The notes beneath the pieces were generated by a model. It was not told the DNA's origin and did no database searches. It saw only the letters and a program-made list of their open reading frames with translations. The position numbers were made by a program, and so were the translations under genes. Below are positions 25,329 through 32,408 of a stretch of 64,000 nt of DNA, in pieces; within the stretch, counting starts at the first letter, position 1; every line of letters starts with the position of its first letter. This DNA comes from Treponema sp. (lineage in GTDB: Bacteria > Spirochaetota > Spirochaetia > Treponematales > Treponemataceae): NCBI GenBank assembly GCA_016286535.1, contig JAEESZ010000007.1, positions 94,068 through 158,067 of the forward strand. The letters are read 5' to 3'.

Positions 25329-25356
25329 ATTGTAAAATCAAATTTTAATTTGTCAA
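25329..25356 (-). promoter_or_regulatory. Strong sigma-70 type promoter of the Ser/Cys-rich operon
   Basis: On the minus strand TTGACA (25356-25351) and TACAAT (25334-25329) are 16 bases apart, giving a start near 25322 and a leader of about 50 bases. It separates this operon from the SLBB gene upstream, which has only a weak hairpin (ACAGG/CCTGT, about 25376-25393) behind it. Confidence 0.75.
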
Positions 25357-25431
25357 TCAATATCTGTATAAATAAGAACAGGCAAAAGCACCTGTAAGTT
25401 ACTTAATTTACTCAAGTTACTCAAACCTGAA

Positions 25432-26979
25432 TCACGATTTTATAAGAACCCTTACCGAAAGTATTGTAGAAATAATACTTAAAAGAGTTGTTGCAATTGG
25501 CGAATACTGACTAAAATAATAGCCGAAAGAATTAGACTTAGCCCTGATGTTACACTCCGGTGTAATAATTGTATCTTTTTTAAGTTTCTTTCCCTGGATA
25601 TCGGTAATTACAACGGAGTCACCACGGTTTTTACTCTTATCAAAGCCTCCTGCCATGGCTACGTAATATTCATAGGTTCTGTCAGGAATAAAAGGATAGC
25701 GGCCCGGTGTATGAACTGCCCCGGAAACAGTAACAAAGAACTGTCTGAAAGGAATTCTTAATACATCATATGGTTCTACTGTTAAGTCAGAATAATAGTC
25801 CGGGTTATAAAGGTAAGGAACCAGATTAATTTGAATTTTCTGGTCTCCGCGAATAATATATGCATTCTGCAGGTCTGAAACTTCAGAAAAAAGACTCTTG
25901 TTCTGACGAACAAAAGAAGAATAGCGCAGCCCTTCAGATATTTTTACAGGAACCTGATTTGAGGCCTCAAGCTTTATATCTGCAGAAACCTGAATAGCCC
26001 CTTCTATAAAGGCAACATTATTTAAATCTCTGTAAGAAGAAACTGTAACAGTATCAAACATAAAAAGCGGAAGATCTTTTTCTATATCTTTAGAAGTAAG
26101 ATAGATGATTCTTCCAAGATTATCTTTACTGTCATTATCAATAAGCCTGAATAATTCTATACGGCTTAAGTCTGCTGTTTCTCTTACGCCATTACCGTAA
26201 AACTCTATGAGTTTCTTTAAGTTTTCTCCTTCCAGAAGATCATAGGTTCCGGGACGTTCTATATCGCCATTTACTGTAACTTTTCGCGAAACCCGGGGAA
26301 TGCTGACAATATCACCGGGACGAAGATATGGATCCTGACTTAAATCGCCGAATCTTTCTGCCATAAACAAATCATAAGTATGAACTGAACCATCGCTTGA
26401 CTTAATTTCTATTCTGCGGTTTGAAGAATAATTTGTAAAACAGTTTTCCAGTATTGAAGATAATCTTGTAAGACTCCAGCAGCGTTTTTCTACTGTTTTA
26501 TTAACTTCTCCGCTGATGGTTACAAAAAATACTGAAGGTTTTTGTAATACAAACTGCACGCCGCTCATAGGGTAGTTTCTCATTACAATTTCTTCTACCT
26601 GCTTTTTTAAAAGAGGAAAAGTTTTTCCCTTAACATCAAGAACTGCAAGATTTGCTACCCTTATCTTGTAAGAAGTATCTACAATCATAGGATAAGAAAC
26701 CGCATTTCCGCCTGCACTAAAGGAAAGCAAATAAACATCGCCCGCAGTTACCTGATAGTTTGCATCTGTCATGGCAATCTGGGCAGAAAACTCGTAATTT
26801 TCAAAGGAAGATGCTAAAGCAGAAGCTGTAGTAGCAGCAGATGCTGAAGACGGATTAAGAGCAGACGCTGAAGAAGCATTCTGTCTTACAAGCGAATTTA
26901 TACCTGTATTTCCTGCTGTCTGGGAAAAAAGCGAGAAAAGCAGTGAAATATATAATACTGTTAAAAGACTTCGTTTCAT
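25432..26979 (-). CDS. Polysaccharide export protein with SLBB domains (Wza/BexD-like)
   Basis: A 515-residue protein with a signal peptide (MKRSLLTVLYISLLFSLFS). An export-type domain starts at YQVTAGDVYLLSF, where outer-membrane polysaccharide secretins begin. SLBB-like repeats follow, for example VTISGEVNK, VTVNGDIERPGTYDL and VTVSGAVHTPGRYPF. The C-terminus has one hydrophobic segment (TTLLSIISTILSVRVLI). It should form an outer-membrane channel or ring for capsule or exopolysaccharide. No glycosyltransferase or Wzc partner is in the window. ATG 26979 follows GGAAAGG; an ATG at 26992-26994 overlaps that site. It is alone on its transcript. Confidence 0.85.
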   Translation of the reverse strand: MKRSLLTVLYISLLFSLFSQTAGNTGINSLVRQNASSASALNPSSASAATTASALASSFENYEFSAQIAMTDANYQVTAGDVYLLSFSAGGNAVSYPMIVDTSYKIRVANLAVLDVKGKTFPLLKKQVEEIVMRNYPMSGVQFVLQKPSVFFVTISGEVNKTVEKRCWSLTRLSSILENCFTNYSSNRRIEIKSSDGSVHTYDLFMAERFGDLSQDPYLRPGDIVSIPRVSRKVTVNGDIERPGTYDLLEGENLKKLIEFYGNGVRETADLSRIELFRLIDNDSKDNLGRIIYLTSKDIEKDLPLFMFDTVTVSSYRDLNNVAFIEGAIQVSADIKLEASNQVPVKISEGLRYSSFVRQNKSLFSEVSDLQNAYIIRGDQKIQINLVPYLYNPDYYSDLTVEPYDVLRIPFRQFFVTVSGAVHTPGRYPFIPDRTYEYYVAMAGGFDKSKNRGDSVVITDIQGKKLKKDTIITPECNIRAKSNSFGYYFSQYSPIATTLLSIISTILSVRVLIKS

Positions 26980-27052
26980 TTTAAACCTTTCCATATTTAA
27001 AAATCGGCATAATTTTACCATAACACAAGGGTAATATTCAAATTCAGGATTC

Positions 27053-27082
27053 TTGACCAAGTGGACCCGGAATATATAGAAT
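27053..27082 (+). promoter_or_regulatory. Promoter of the VUT-family transporter
   Basis: TTGACC at 27053-27058 with TAGAAT at 27077-27082 (spacer 18) or TATAGA at 27075-27080 (spacer 16). It gives a leader of about 70 bases that contains the hairpin at 27091-27125. Confidence 0.65.
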
Positions 27083-27090
27083 AGTCGGAC

Positions 27091-27125
27091 GCGCAGTTTA
27101 TGAATTCTCGATGAAACTCCTGCGC
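27091..27125 (+). promoter_or_regulatory. Leader hairpin of the VUT transporter gene
   Basis: GCGCAGTTT pairs with AAA.CTGCGC (three bulged bases) and an AT-rich tail follows. Transporters of this family are often controlled by preQ1 riboswitches, but I cannot match this to the preQ1-I consensus, so it is only a structured leader. Confidence 0.4.
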
Positions 27126-27159
27126 TATATAAATTAAAATCCTTAATGCGAGGTACATT

Positions 27160-27933
27160 ATGACTCACTTTTTTGCATGGCTCAAAAAAGAGCATGCAGA
27201 CACAAAACTTCTTTTAAGGAATATTCCTTCCTTAACAATCACAATTTTTGTTCTTTCGGTTGTTTGCGCTAATTTAATGGCAAACAAAGAGCTGGTTTCC
27301 TACAAGTACGTAGCCCTGGACTGCGGCTTTGTCTTCAGCTGGATAATGTTCTTATGTATGGACGTTATCTGCAAAAGATGGGGCGCAAAAGCAAGCATTA
27401 AAGTTTCGCTGATTGCTCTGCTTATTAACCTCTGCGTATGTGGAATTTTTGCCCTTCTTTCGCTTGCACCTGGAAAATGGGGCGAATTTTATTCTTTTGA
27501 AGATATAAATATTGCCGATAGTGTGAACACCTGCCTGAACAAAACCTTTGGCGGCGCCTGGTATGTAGTTTTTGGTTCAGCCCTTGCCTTTATTGTTTCT
27601 TCCTGTGTAAATGCATTACTGAATGCAGGACTTGGAGATGCCTTAGAAGCAAAAGGAAAATCAAAAGGCTTTGGAGTATTTGCAATCCGCTCATATATCT
27701 CCACAATTATTGGCCAGCTGATTGATAACTTAATCTTTGCCACCGTAGTTTCAAAAGTCTTTTTTGGCTGGACCTGGACTCAGGTAATTATCTGTTCCTG
27801 CATTGGAGCTGTTGCCGAGCTTTTAGCAGAAGTTTTCTTTTCCGGAATAGGATATAAAATTACCTGCAGATGGGAAGAAGAAAACGTTGGTGCCGATTAT
27901 TTAAAAGCCATTAAATCTAAAAAAGAGGAATAA
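27160..27933 (+). CDS. VUT-family (YhhQ/queuosine precursor) transporter
   Basis: A 257-residue membrane protein with about six hydrophobic segments. The block DCGFVFSWIMFLCMDVICKRWG and the later IRSYISTIIGQLIDNLIF segment match the PF02592 (VUT/YhhQ) family, in which several members import queuosine precursors. CGAGG stands in front of the ATG. The next gene, an SDR, starts only two bases after its stop, so both are one transcript. A role in queuosine salvage is inferred from the family; no queuosine biosynthesis gene is in the window. Confidence 0.82.
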   Translation: MTHFFAWLKKEHADTKLLLRNIPSLTITIFVLSVVCANLMANKELVSYKYVALDCGFVFSWIMFLCMDVICKRWGAKASIKVSLIALLINLCVCGIFALLSLAPGKWGEFYSFEDINIADSVNTCLNKTFGGAWYVVFGSALAFIVSSCVNALLNAGLGDALEAKGKSKGFGVFAIRSYISTIIGQLIDNLIFATVVSKVFFGWTWTQVIICSCIGAVAELLAEVFFSGIGYKITCRWEEENVGADYLKAIKSKKEE

Positions 27934-27934
27934 A

Positions 27935-28648
27935 ATGAAGGTCGTTATTACAGGAACATCTTGCGGAATTGGAAGAGCAGCTGCCATAAAATTCTTAAGG
28001 GAAGGACATTCAGTTTACGGAATAGACATAAAAGAAGATTCCATTTCTGACTGCCCGGAATTTTCCCAATTAAAAAACAATTACAGACACTTTATTGCAA
28101 ACATCAGCGACGCTTCTCTTCTTCCTCAAATTAATGATGTTGATATTCTTGTAAATAACGCCGGCATTCAGACTGAAGACAGGGAGGTGCCTGCTTCTCT
28201 TCCAAAAGACATTCAGGTAAATCTTCTGGGTACAATAAATGTTACCCAGAAATACGCCTTCCAGAAATCAATTAAATCTGTTTTGTTCAATGCCTCTGTT
28301 TCGGCCCTGACCGGAGACGAATTTCCCTCTTATGTAGCTTCTAAAGCAGGTATTATAGGCTATATGAAACATGCAGCCATAAGACTTGCAAAAGAATACC
28401 AGGCAACCTGTAATGCCCTCTGCTTTGGTGGTGTACTTACTTCCCTGAATGATTCTGTTGTAAAGGACAGGCTTTTATGGCAGAAAATAATGGATGTAAC
28501 ACCGCTTAAAAGATGGGCAAGTGCAGAAGAAGCTGCTGAGTGGATTTATTTTATGACGGTAGTAAACAAAGCCTGTACAGGGCAGGCAATTGAAGTTTCA
28601 AACGGAGAAAGAAACTGCCAGAACTTATTCGTCTGGCCGGAAGAATAA
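27935..28648 (+). CDS. Short-chain dehydrogenase/reductase
   Basis: A 237-residue SDR oxidoreductase. The nucleotide-binding TGTSCGIG is at about residues 7-14, the structural NNAG near 77-80, and the catalytic YVASK near 133-137. The chain is shorter than the usual 245-260 because the region between the NNAG and the active site is trimmed. FabG-like reduction of a 3-oxoacyl carrier is one possibility, but SDR substrates cannot be read from sequence. It shares a transcript with the VUT transporter. Confidence 0.82.
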   Translation: MKVVITGTSCGIGRAAAIKFLREGHSVYGIDIKEDSISDCPEFSQLKNNYRHFIANISDASLLPQINDVDILVNNAGIQTEDREVPASLPKDIQVNLLGTINVTQKYAFQKSIKSVLFNASVSALTGDEFPSYVASKAGIIGYMKHAAIRLAKEYQATCNALCFGGVLTSLNDSVVKDRLLWQKIMDVTPLKRWASAEEAAEWIYFMTVVNKACTGQAIEVSNGERNCQNLFVWPEE

Positions 28649-28650
28649 GT

Positions 28651-28698
28651 TCTTTAGCGGGTGATGTCTGTTGGCTCAGTCTTTAGCGGGTGATGTCT
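28651..28698. repeat. 19-base direct repeat at the 3' end of the MATE gene
   Basis: TCTTTAGCGGGTGATGTCT occurs at 28651-28669 and exactly again at 28680-28698, ten bases apart. The right copy encodes the last residues and stop of the MATE gene (KDITR). The left copy is a duplicate of that end, placed between the two convergent genes. Confidence 0.9.
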
Positions 28699-30026
28699 TT
28701 AAGCCAGCCCTTCTTTTTGTAATGAATTATTACAAAAGGTATCTTTTCAAACTCATCAAGGTAAAGAATAAAATATACCCATAAAGGTGGAAGCTTTAAA
28801 ATAAAGGCTGCAAGAAATCCCAGTGGCACAGAAACCAGCCACATACATATACTGTCTGCAACAAAACCAAATTTGGAATCGCCACCCGCCCTGAAAATTC
28901 CACAGATATAAACAGTATTAACTGCCGCACCAATAATTGAATATGCATTAATAAACAGAATTACATTTCTGTAATAAGCAGCTGTTTCATTCAAATCTGC
29001 TATAAATGGTAAAACAGGGTAAAGCATAATTGTAAGAAGTGCACCGCCAAATCCTGCAAGTATTGTTACCCTGGCAAGTCTTGCGGCATTACGCTCTGCA
29101 AGTCCCATATCACCACTTCCAATATTTTTTCCAATTACAATTGCTCCACCATAAGCCATTCCAAAGCAGAGAACGGACCCCAGCTGTCTTACTGTATTTA
29201 CGACAGAGTTTGCTGCAACAATATCTTCTCCCAGGTGGCCCATAATTACAGAGTACATGGAAAAGGCTGCTCCCCATACAAGTTCATTTCCTACCGCAGG
29301 CATGGAATACTTAAAGAAATCTCTGGTCAGTAAGGAATTCCTTTTAAAAATGCATTTTACAGAGAGTAAAAGGTCCTTTTGCTTTCCTGCATAAATAAAA
29401 CAGATAATCATTTCTATAAAGCGGGCTATAGAAGTAGCTATTCCAACTCCAAGAATTCCAAGGGCAGGAGCTCCAAGAAGTCCAAAAATAAAAACTGCGT
29501 TCAAGCCGATATTCAAAAAGAGACAGGTTGTAGAAGTAACGGTAACTATTTTTACTCTTTCTATACTTTTAAAAGCTGCCTGAAACATCTGCGATAAAGA
29601 AAGGCATACATAAGAAAAGCTTGCAGCCCTAAGATAACGGCAGCCTTCAGCAATCAGCCCTTCGTCCGAAGTAAAAATGAGCATAAGAATGCGGGGATAA
29701 ATAAAGGCAATAAGTGCAACAAGAATTTCAACAGAACAGCATATTCTTAAGCCAATTCCAAGCAGGGTACTGATTGAATCTGTATCTTTTTTTCCCCAGT
29801 ACTGGGCACCAAGCATTACAAGACCGGAAGAAAGGCCTGTTGAAATCATAAATAAAATAAAGGCAATATTACCGGCCAGAGAGGCTGCAGCTATGGCAGT
29901 CTGACCTATATAACCCAGCATAATTACATCTGCAGAGTTTACGGCAGAGGAAATAAGGTTCTGTATTGCCATTGGCTGAACAACGTTTCTTAAATCCTTA
30001 TAAAAAACCTTAGATTCTGTATTCAT
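28683..30026 (-). CDS. MATE-family efflux transporter
   Basis: A 447-residue protein with 12 hydrophobic segments and the MATE-type N-terminal block (NLISSAVNSADVIMLGYIGQTAIAAASLAGN). It should export cationic drugs or metabolites by Na+ or H+ antiport. ATG 30026 is the probable start; an in-frame ATG at 30044 adds six residues (MLYLQA), and neither has a clear ribosome site. It faces the SDR gene with only 34 bases between the stops, and that gap contains the direct repeat. Confidence 0.88.
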   Translation of the reverse strand: MNTESKVFYKDLRNVVQPMAIQNLISSAVNSADVIMLGYIGQTAIAAASLAGNIAFILFMISTGLSSGLVMLGAQYWGKKDTDSISTLLGIGLRICCSVEILVALIAFIYPRILMLIFTSDEGLIAEGCRYLRAASFSYVCLSLSQMFQAAFKSIERVKIVTVTSTTCLFLNIGLNAVFIFGLLGAPALGILGVGIATSIARFIEMIICFIYAGKQKDLLLSVKCIFKRNSLLTRDFFKYSMPAVGNELVWGAAFSMYSVIMGHLGEDIVAANSVVNTVRQLGSVLCFGMAYGGAIVIGKNIGSGDMGLAERNAARLARVTILAGFGGALLTIMLYPVLPFIADLNETAAYYRNVILFINAYSIIGAAVNTVYICGIFRAGGDSKFGFVADSICMWLVSVPLGFLAAFILKLPPLWVYFILYLDEFEKIPFVIIHYKKKGWLKDITR

Positions 30027-30082
30027 AGCCTGTAAATATAGCATTTAAATAGTTATAGAAGCAATTATAGAAGAAAAAGCCC

Positions 30083-30109
30083 TTATCTTTTTTTTACCCC
30101 TTCCGATAA
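30083..30109 (+). promoter_or_regulatory. Sigma-28-like promoter of the 128-residue protein
   Basis: TTATCTTT, an 11-base spacer and TCCGATAA (30102-30109) match the sigma-28 (FliA) pattern TAAAGTTT-N11-GCCGATAA at five and seven of eight positions. The -35 part is weak. Confidence 0.4.
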
Positions 30110-30129
30110 TTTAGGCAGAGGGTAAAGAT

Positions 30130-30516
30130 ATGACAACTTCTATTGGAAACATAAATACTTTCTCATACGGAACAGGCTATGGCTCAGGACCTGCTGCGGC
30201 CAGCGGAAAACTTTATGTTCCTGTAAGTAAATCTGCCCTTTTATATTCACATTTTGATCATGTTTCAGGAGTTGCCGCTTCCGGTGGCCAGAGTGGAGTT
30301 TCCATCAGCAAACTCAGAATATTAAACTCCCTTATTGATCACTACTCTTCCCTTAAAAAAGAAGCAAAAATCTCTGTTCAGGACTTAAATGACAAGCAGA
30401 TAGATACTTTAATTCAGAATGTTCAGCAGCAGATTCAGCAGACTATCAAACAGAATTCTTATTTAGTTGCAGGCACAAAACCTCAGACCGGGGTTTTATT
30501 TCAAATTGACGCTTAA
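30130..30516 (+). CDS. Uncharacterised 128-residue protein
   Basis: I do not recognise it. The N-terminal half is Gly/Ser/Ala-rich (SYGTGYGSGPAAASGK) and looks flexible. The second half is helical, with a Gln-rich segment (NVQQQIQQTIKQ), and there is no signal peptide or membrane segment. The gene has a good ribosome site (GAGGGT) and a sigma-28-like promoter 20 bases upstream, which would place it with motility or late flagellar genes. That is inference from one promoter-like sequence. A multi-Gln helical tail would suit a coiled-coil or secretion-linked partner. Confidence 0.6.
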   Translation: MTTSIGNINTFSYGTGYGSGPAAASGKLYVPVSKSALLYSHFDHVSGVAASGGQSGVSISKLRILNSLIDHYSSLKKEAKISVQDLNDKQIDTLIQNVQQQIQQTIKQNSYLVAGTKPQTGVLFQIDA

Positions 30517-30567
30517 AAATTCCTCATTTTTATAAATATGTAATATAATATCATTAATATATTTTTA

Positions 30568-30643
30568 TTGAGGGTTTATTACAAAACCCTCAAAACAGCG
30601 AAGTCAAGGCTTTAAGCGTGAGCGTGCCTTGACTCGACGTATT
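30568..30643 (+). repeat. Structured leader repeat, copy 2 (upstream of the FGE-like gene)
   Basis: A 76-base element, nearly identical to 6571-6645. Hairpin one (TTGAGGGTTT with AAAACCCTCAA) is the same. In hairpin two the left arm CGAAGTCAAGGC differs from copy 1 but still pairs with GCCTTGACTCG, with one bulged A. The loop TTTAAGCGTGAGCGT is identical. It ends nine bases before the ATG. A one-base length difference breaks the reading frame shared by the copies, so the element is not conserved as protein. Confidence 0.9.
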
Positions 30644-30652
30644 GGTGATTAT

Positions 30653-31633
30653 ATGACTAAATGTATAAAATGCTTAAAACTTCTTCCTGACGAAGCAAAT
30701 TTCTGTTTTAACTGTGGTTTTCCAGTAGGCAAACTTGAAGTTTCCCGCTCCTGCATGGAATGCGGAAATTCCTTAAGCACTGTAGATAAATTCTGCTCAA
30801 AATGCGGAGTTCCGGTAAAGGTTGTTAAATCGGGAGAAAACACAACACAGGCCTCAGACAGTCCAAAGGCAAAAATAGAAAAATATCCTAGAATGGTCAG
30901 AATCCCGGGCGGCCAGTTCGTAATGGGAAACGGTTCCAACAACAGCCTTATAACTTTAGTCAGCTTTTATATGTCAGAAATTCCAGTAACCCAGATGCAG
31001 TATTCAATTGTGATGGGAAAAAATCCTTCCAAACTGCTGGGCGAAGACCGGCCGGTAGAAAGCGTAAACTGGTGCGAAGCATTAATTTACTGCAACCTCT
31101 TAAGCCAGATAAAGGGCCTGACCCCCTGTTACACAATTGGAGACTCTACAAACCTGAGTCAGTTTGAAGCCTCAAGCCCCGTATGGAAAAGAATTGCCTG
31201 TAACTTTACGGCAAACGGCTTCCGCCTTCCAACTGAAGCGGAATGGGAATTTGCTGCACGGGAAGGAAAAACTTCAAATCACTCTTTGTATTCCGGAAGC
31301 TCAAACATAAACGAAGTTGCCTGGTATGGAGAAAACTCGGCAATATCTTCTCACACCGTTTCTACAAAAAAATCAAACTCTCTGGGCCTTTATGATATGT
31401 GCGGAAATGTTGCCGAATGGTGCTGGGACTACTATAATCCTAACCTCCCTACCGGTTCGCAAACCAACCCTCACGGCCCTAACATCGGCGACCTTCACGT
31501 AAAAAGAGGCGGCAGCTGGCTTGACGACCCTCAGCAGTGTACTGTCTTTTACCGCAGCGGAAGTGCTCCTAACGGCAAAAGCAGCAGCCTTGGATTCAGA
31601 GTCTGCCGCAGCGAAATAAGCCAGACTATATAA
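30653..31633 (+). CDS. Double zinc-ribbon plus FGE/SUMF1-like domain protein
   Basis: A 326-residue cytoplasmic protein. The first 60 residues hold two zinc ribbons (C4-x2-C7 with CFNC, then CMEC with CSKC). A formylglycine-generating-enzyme (SUMF1) fold follows, with IPGGQFVMGN, SVNWCEALIYCN, FRLPTEAEWEFAAR, MCGNVAEWCWD and RGGSW. In true FGE two cysteines after RGGS(Y/W) do the catalysis. Here only the second remains (C296) and the first position reads Asp (D291), so formylglycine formation is unlikely. No sulfatase is in the window. The fold may serve as a ligand or protein binder. The leader repeat lies in front. ATG 30653 has only a weak GGTGA site. Confidence 0.85.
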   Translation: MTKCIKCLKLLPDEANFCFNCGFPVGKLEVSRSCMECGNSLSTVDKFCSKCGVPVKVVKSGENTTQASDSPKAKIEKYPRMVRIPGGQFVMGNGSNNSLITLVSFYMSEIPVTQMQYSIVMGKNPSKLLGEDRPVESVNWCEALIYCNLLSQIKGLTPCYTIGDSTNLSQFEASSPVWKRIACNFTANGFRLPTEAEWEFAAREGKTSNHSLYSGSSNINEVAWYGENSAISSHTVSTKKSNSLGLYDMCGNVAEWCWDYYNPNLPTGSQTNPHGPNIGDLHVKRGGSWLDDPQQCTVFYRSGSAPNGKSSSLGFRVCRSEISQTI

Positions 31634-31670
31634 AACTTGCATTTTGCATATAAAAATGAGAAAATAAATT

Positions 31671-31970
31671 ATGACTATTACAGAACAAAGAAGCAGAGAT
31701 GCTATAGAACTCGTAATTTCCGGCAGATTAGATACAAGTACAAGTCCTGAACTGGAAAATAAACTCAAACAGATTACAGGCCAGGCCCAGACCCTTTATT
31801 TAAACATGCAGAATATTGAATATATTTCAAGTTCGGGCTTAAGGGCAGTTCTTTTAGCACATAAATTAATGCTTCCAAGCGGCGGTAAAATGATTATAAA
31901 ATCGCCATCCTCTTTTTGCAGTCAGGTTCTGGCCGCTACCGGCATGGACAGCATCTTAAATATAGAATAA
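31671..31970 (+). CDS. STAS-domain anti-sigma factor antagonist (SpoIIAA/RsbV-like)
   Basis: A 99-residue single STAS domain. The phosphorylation site is in IEYISSSGLRAVL (the Ser of the SSSG loop, near residue 55-57). In partner switching the unphosphorylated form binds the anti-sigma kinase. The convergent gene three bases away encodes a kinase of this kind, and the gene beyond it a SpoIIE-type phosphatase, so all three very probably form one switch. It follows the FGE-like gene by 37 bases and may share its transcript. The ribosome site is weak. Confidence 0.88.
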   Translation: MTITEQRSRDAIELVISGRLDTSTSPELENKLKQITGQAQTLYLNMQNIEYISSSGLRAVLLAHKLMLPSGGKMIIKSPSSFCSQVLAATGMDSILNIE

Positions 31971-31973
31971 GCC

Positions 31974-32402
31974 TTACAAAAGCGACTTTTCAATTTTCAG
32001 TTTATTTTTATTATCCTCAAAAGAATAAGTCACCTTATCCATAAATTTCTTCGTAAGGAAGATTCCAAGTCCGCCAATTTCTCTTTCCTGTGCAGACAGG
32101 GTGATATCAGGATCTTTTCTCTGCAGGGGATTAAATGGCAGGCCTTCATCAATAAACTCTACAGATAATATTGAATCTTTAAAATCTGCCTGAACCGTAA
32201 CCGGGCCGCATTTTTCTTCTTTCTGCAGATAGGCATAATGGGCAATGTTTACAAAAATCTCTTCTACAGCAAGATCTATTTCGTTTATAAGCTGGAGGGA
32301 ACGCTGCTCCGGCAGAAAAGTTAAATCAGGCAGGAGAGAATGAATAAAAGTATTGAGATTTTCCAGATTTTCATCTTTTGCAGTTATTGTTAATGTCTTC
32401 AA
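31974..32402 (-). CDS. Anti-sigma factor serine kinase (RsbW/SpoIIAB-like GHKL ATPase)
   Basis: A 142-residue GHKL ATPase. The N-box is in EEIFVNIAHYAY, the G1-type motif in DEGLPFNP, and the lid in GGLGIFLTKKFMD. It should phosphorylate the STAS protein and hold a sigma factor or another output protein; no sigma gene lies nearby. The start codon is TTG at 32402, because no ATG or GTG fits. Its ribosome site, AAGGA, overlaps the stop of the phosphatase gene, which begins only six bases before it. The two are translationally linked. Confidence 0.85.
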   Translation of the reverse strand: MKTLTITAKDENLENLNTFIHSLLPDLTFLPEQRSLQLINEIDLAVEEIFVNIAHYAYLQKEEKCGPVTVQADFKDSILSVEFIDEGLPFNPLQRKDPDITLSAQEREIGGLGIFLTKKFMDKVTYSFEDNKNKLKIEKSLL

Positions 32403-32408
32403 AAGTCT

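Noticed and set aside
27091..27125. preQ1 riboswitch ahead of the VUT transporter
   Set aside because: The stem and tail do not match the preQ1-I consensus that I know, so I list it only as a leader hairpin.
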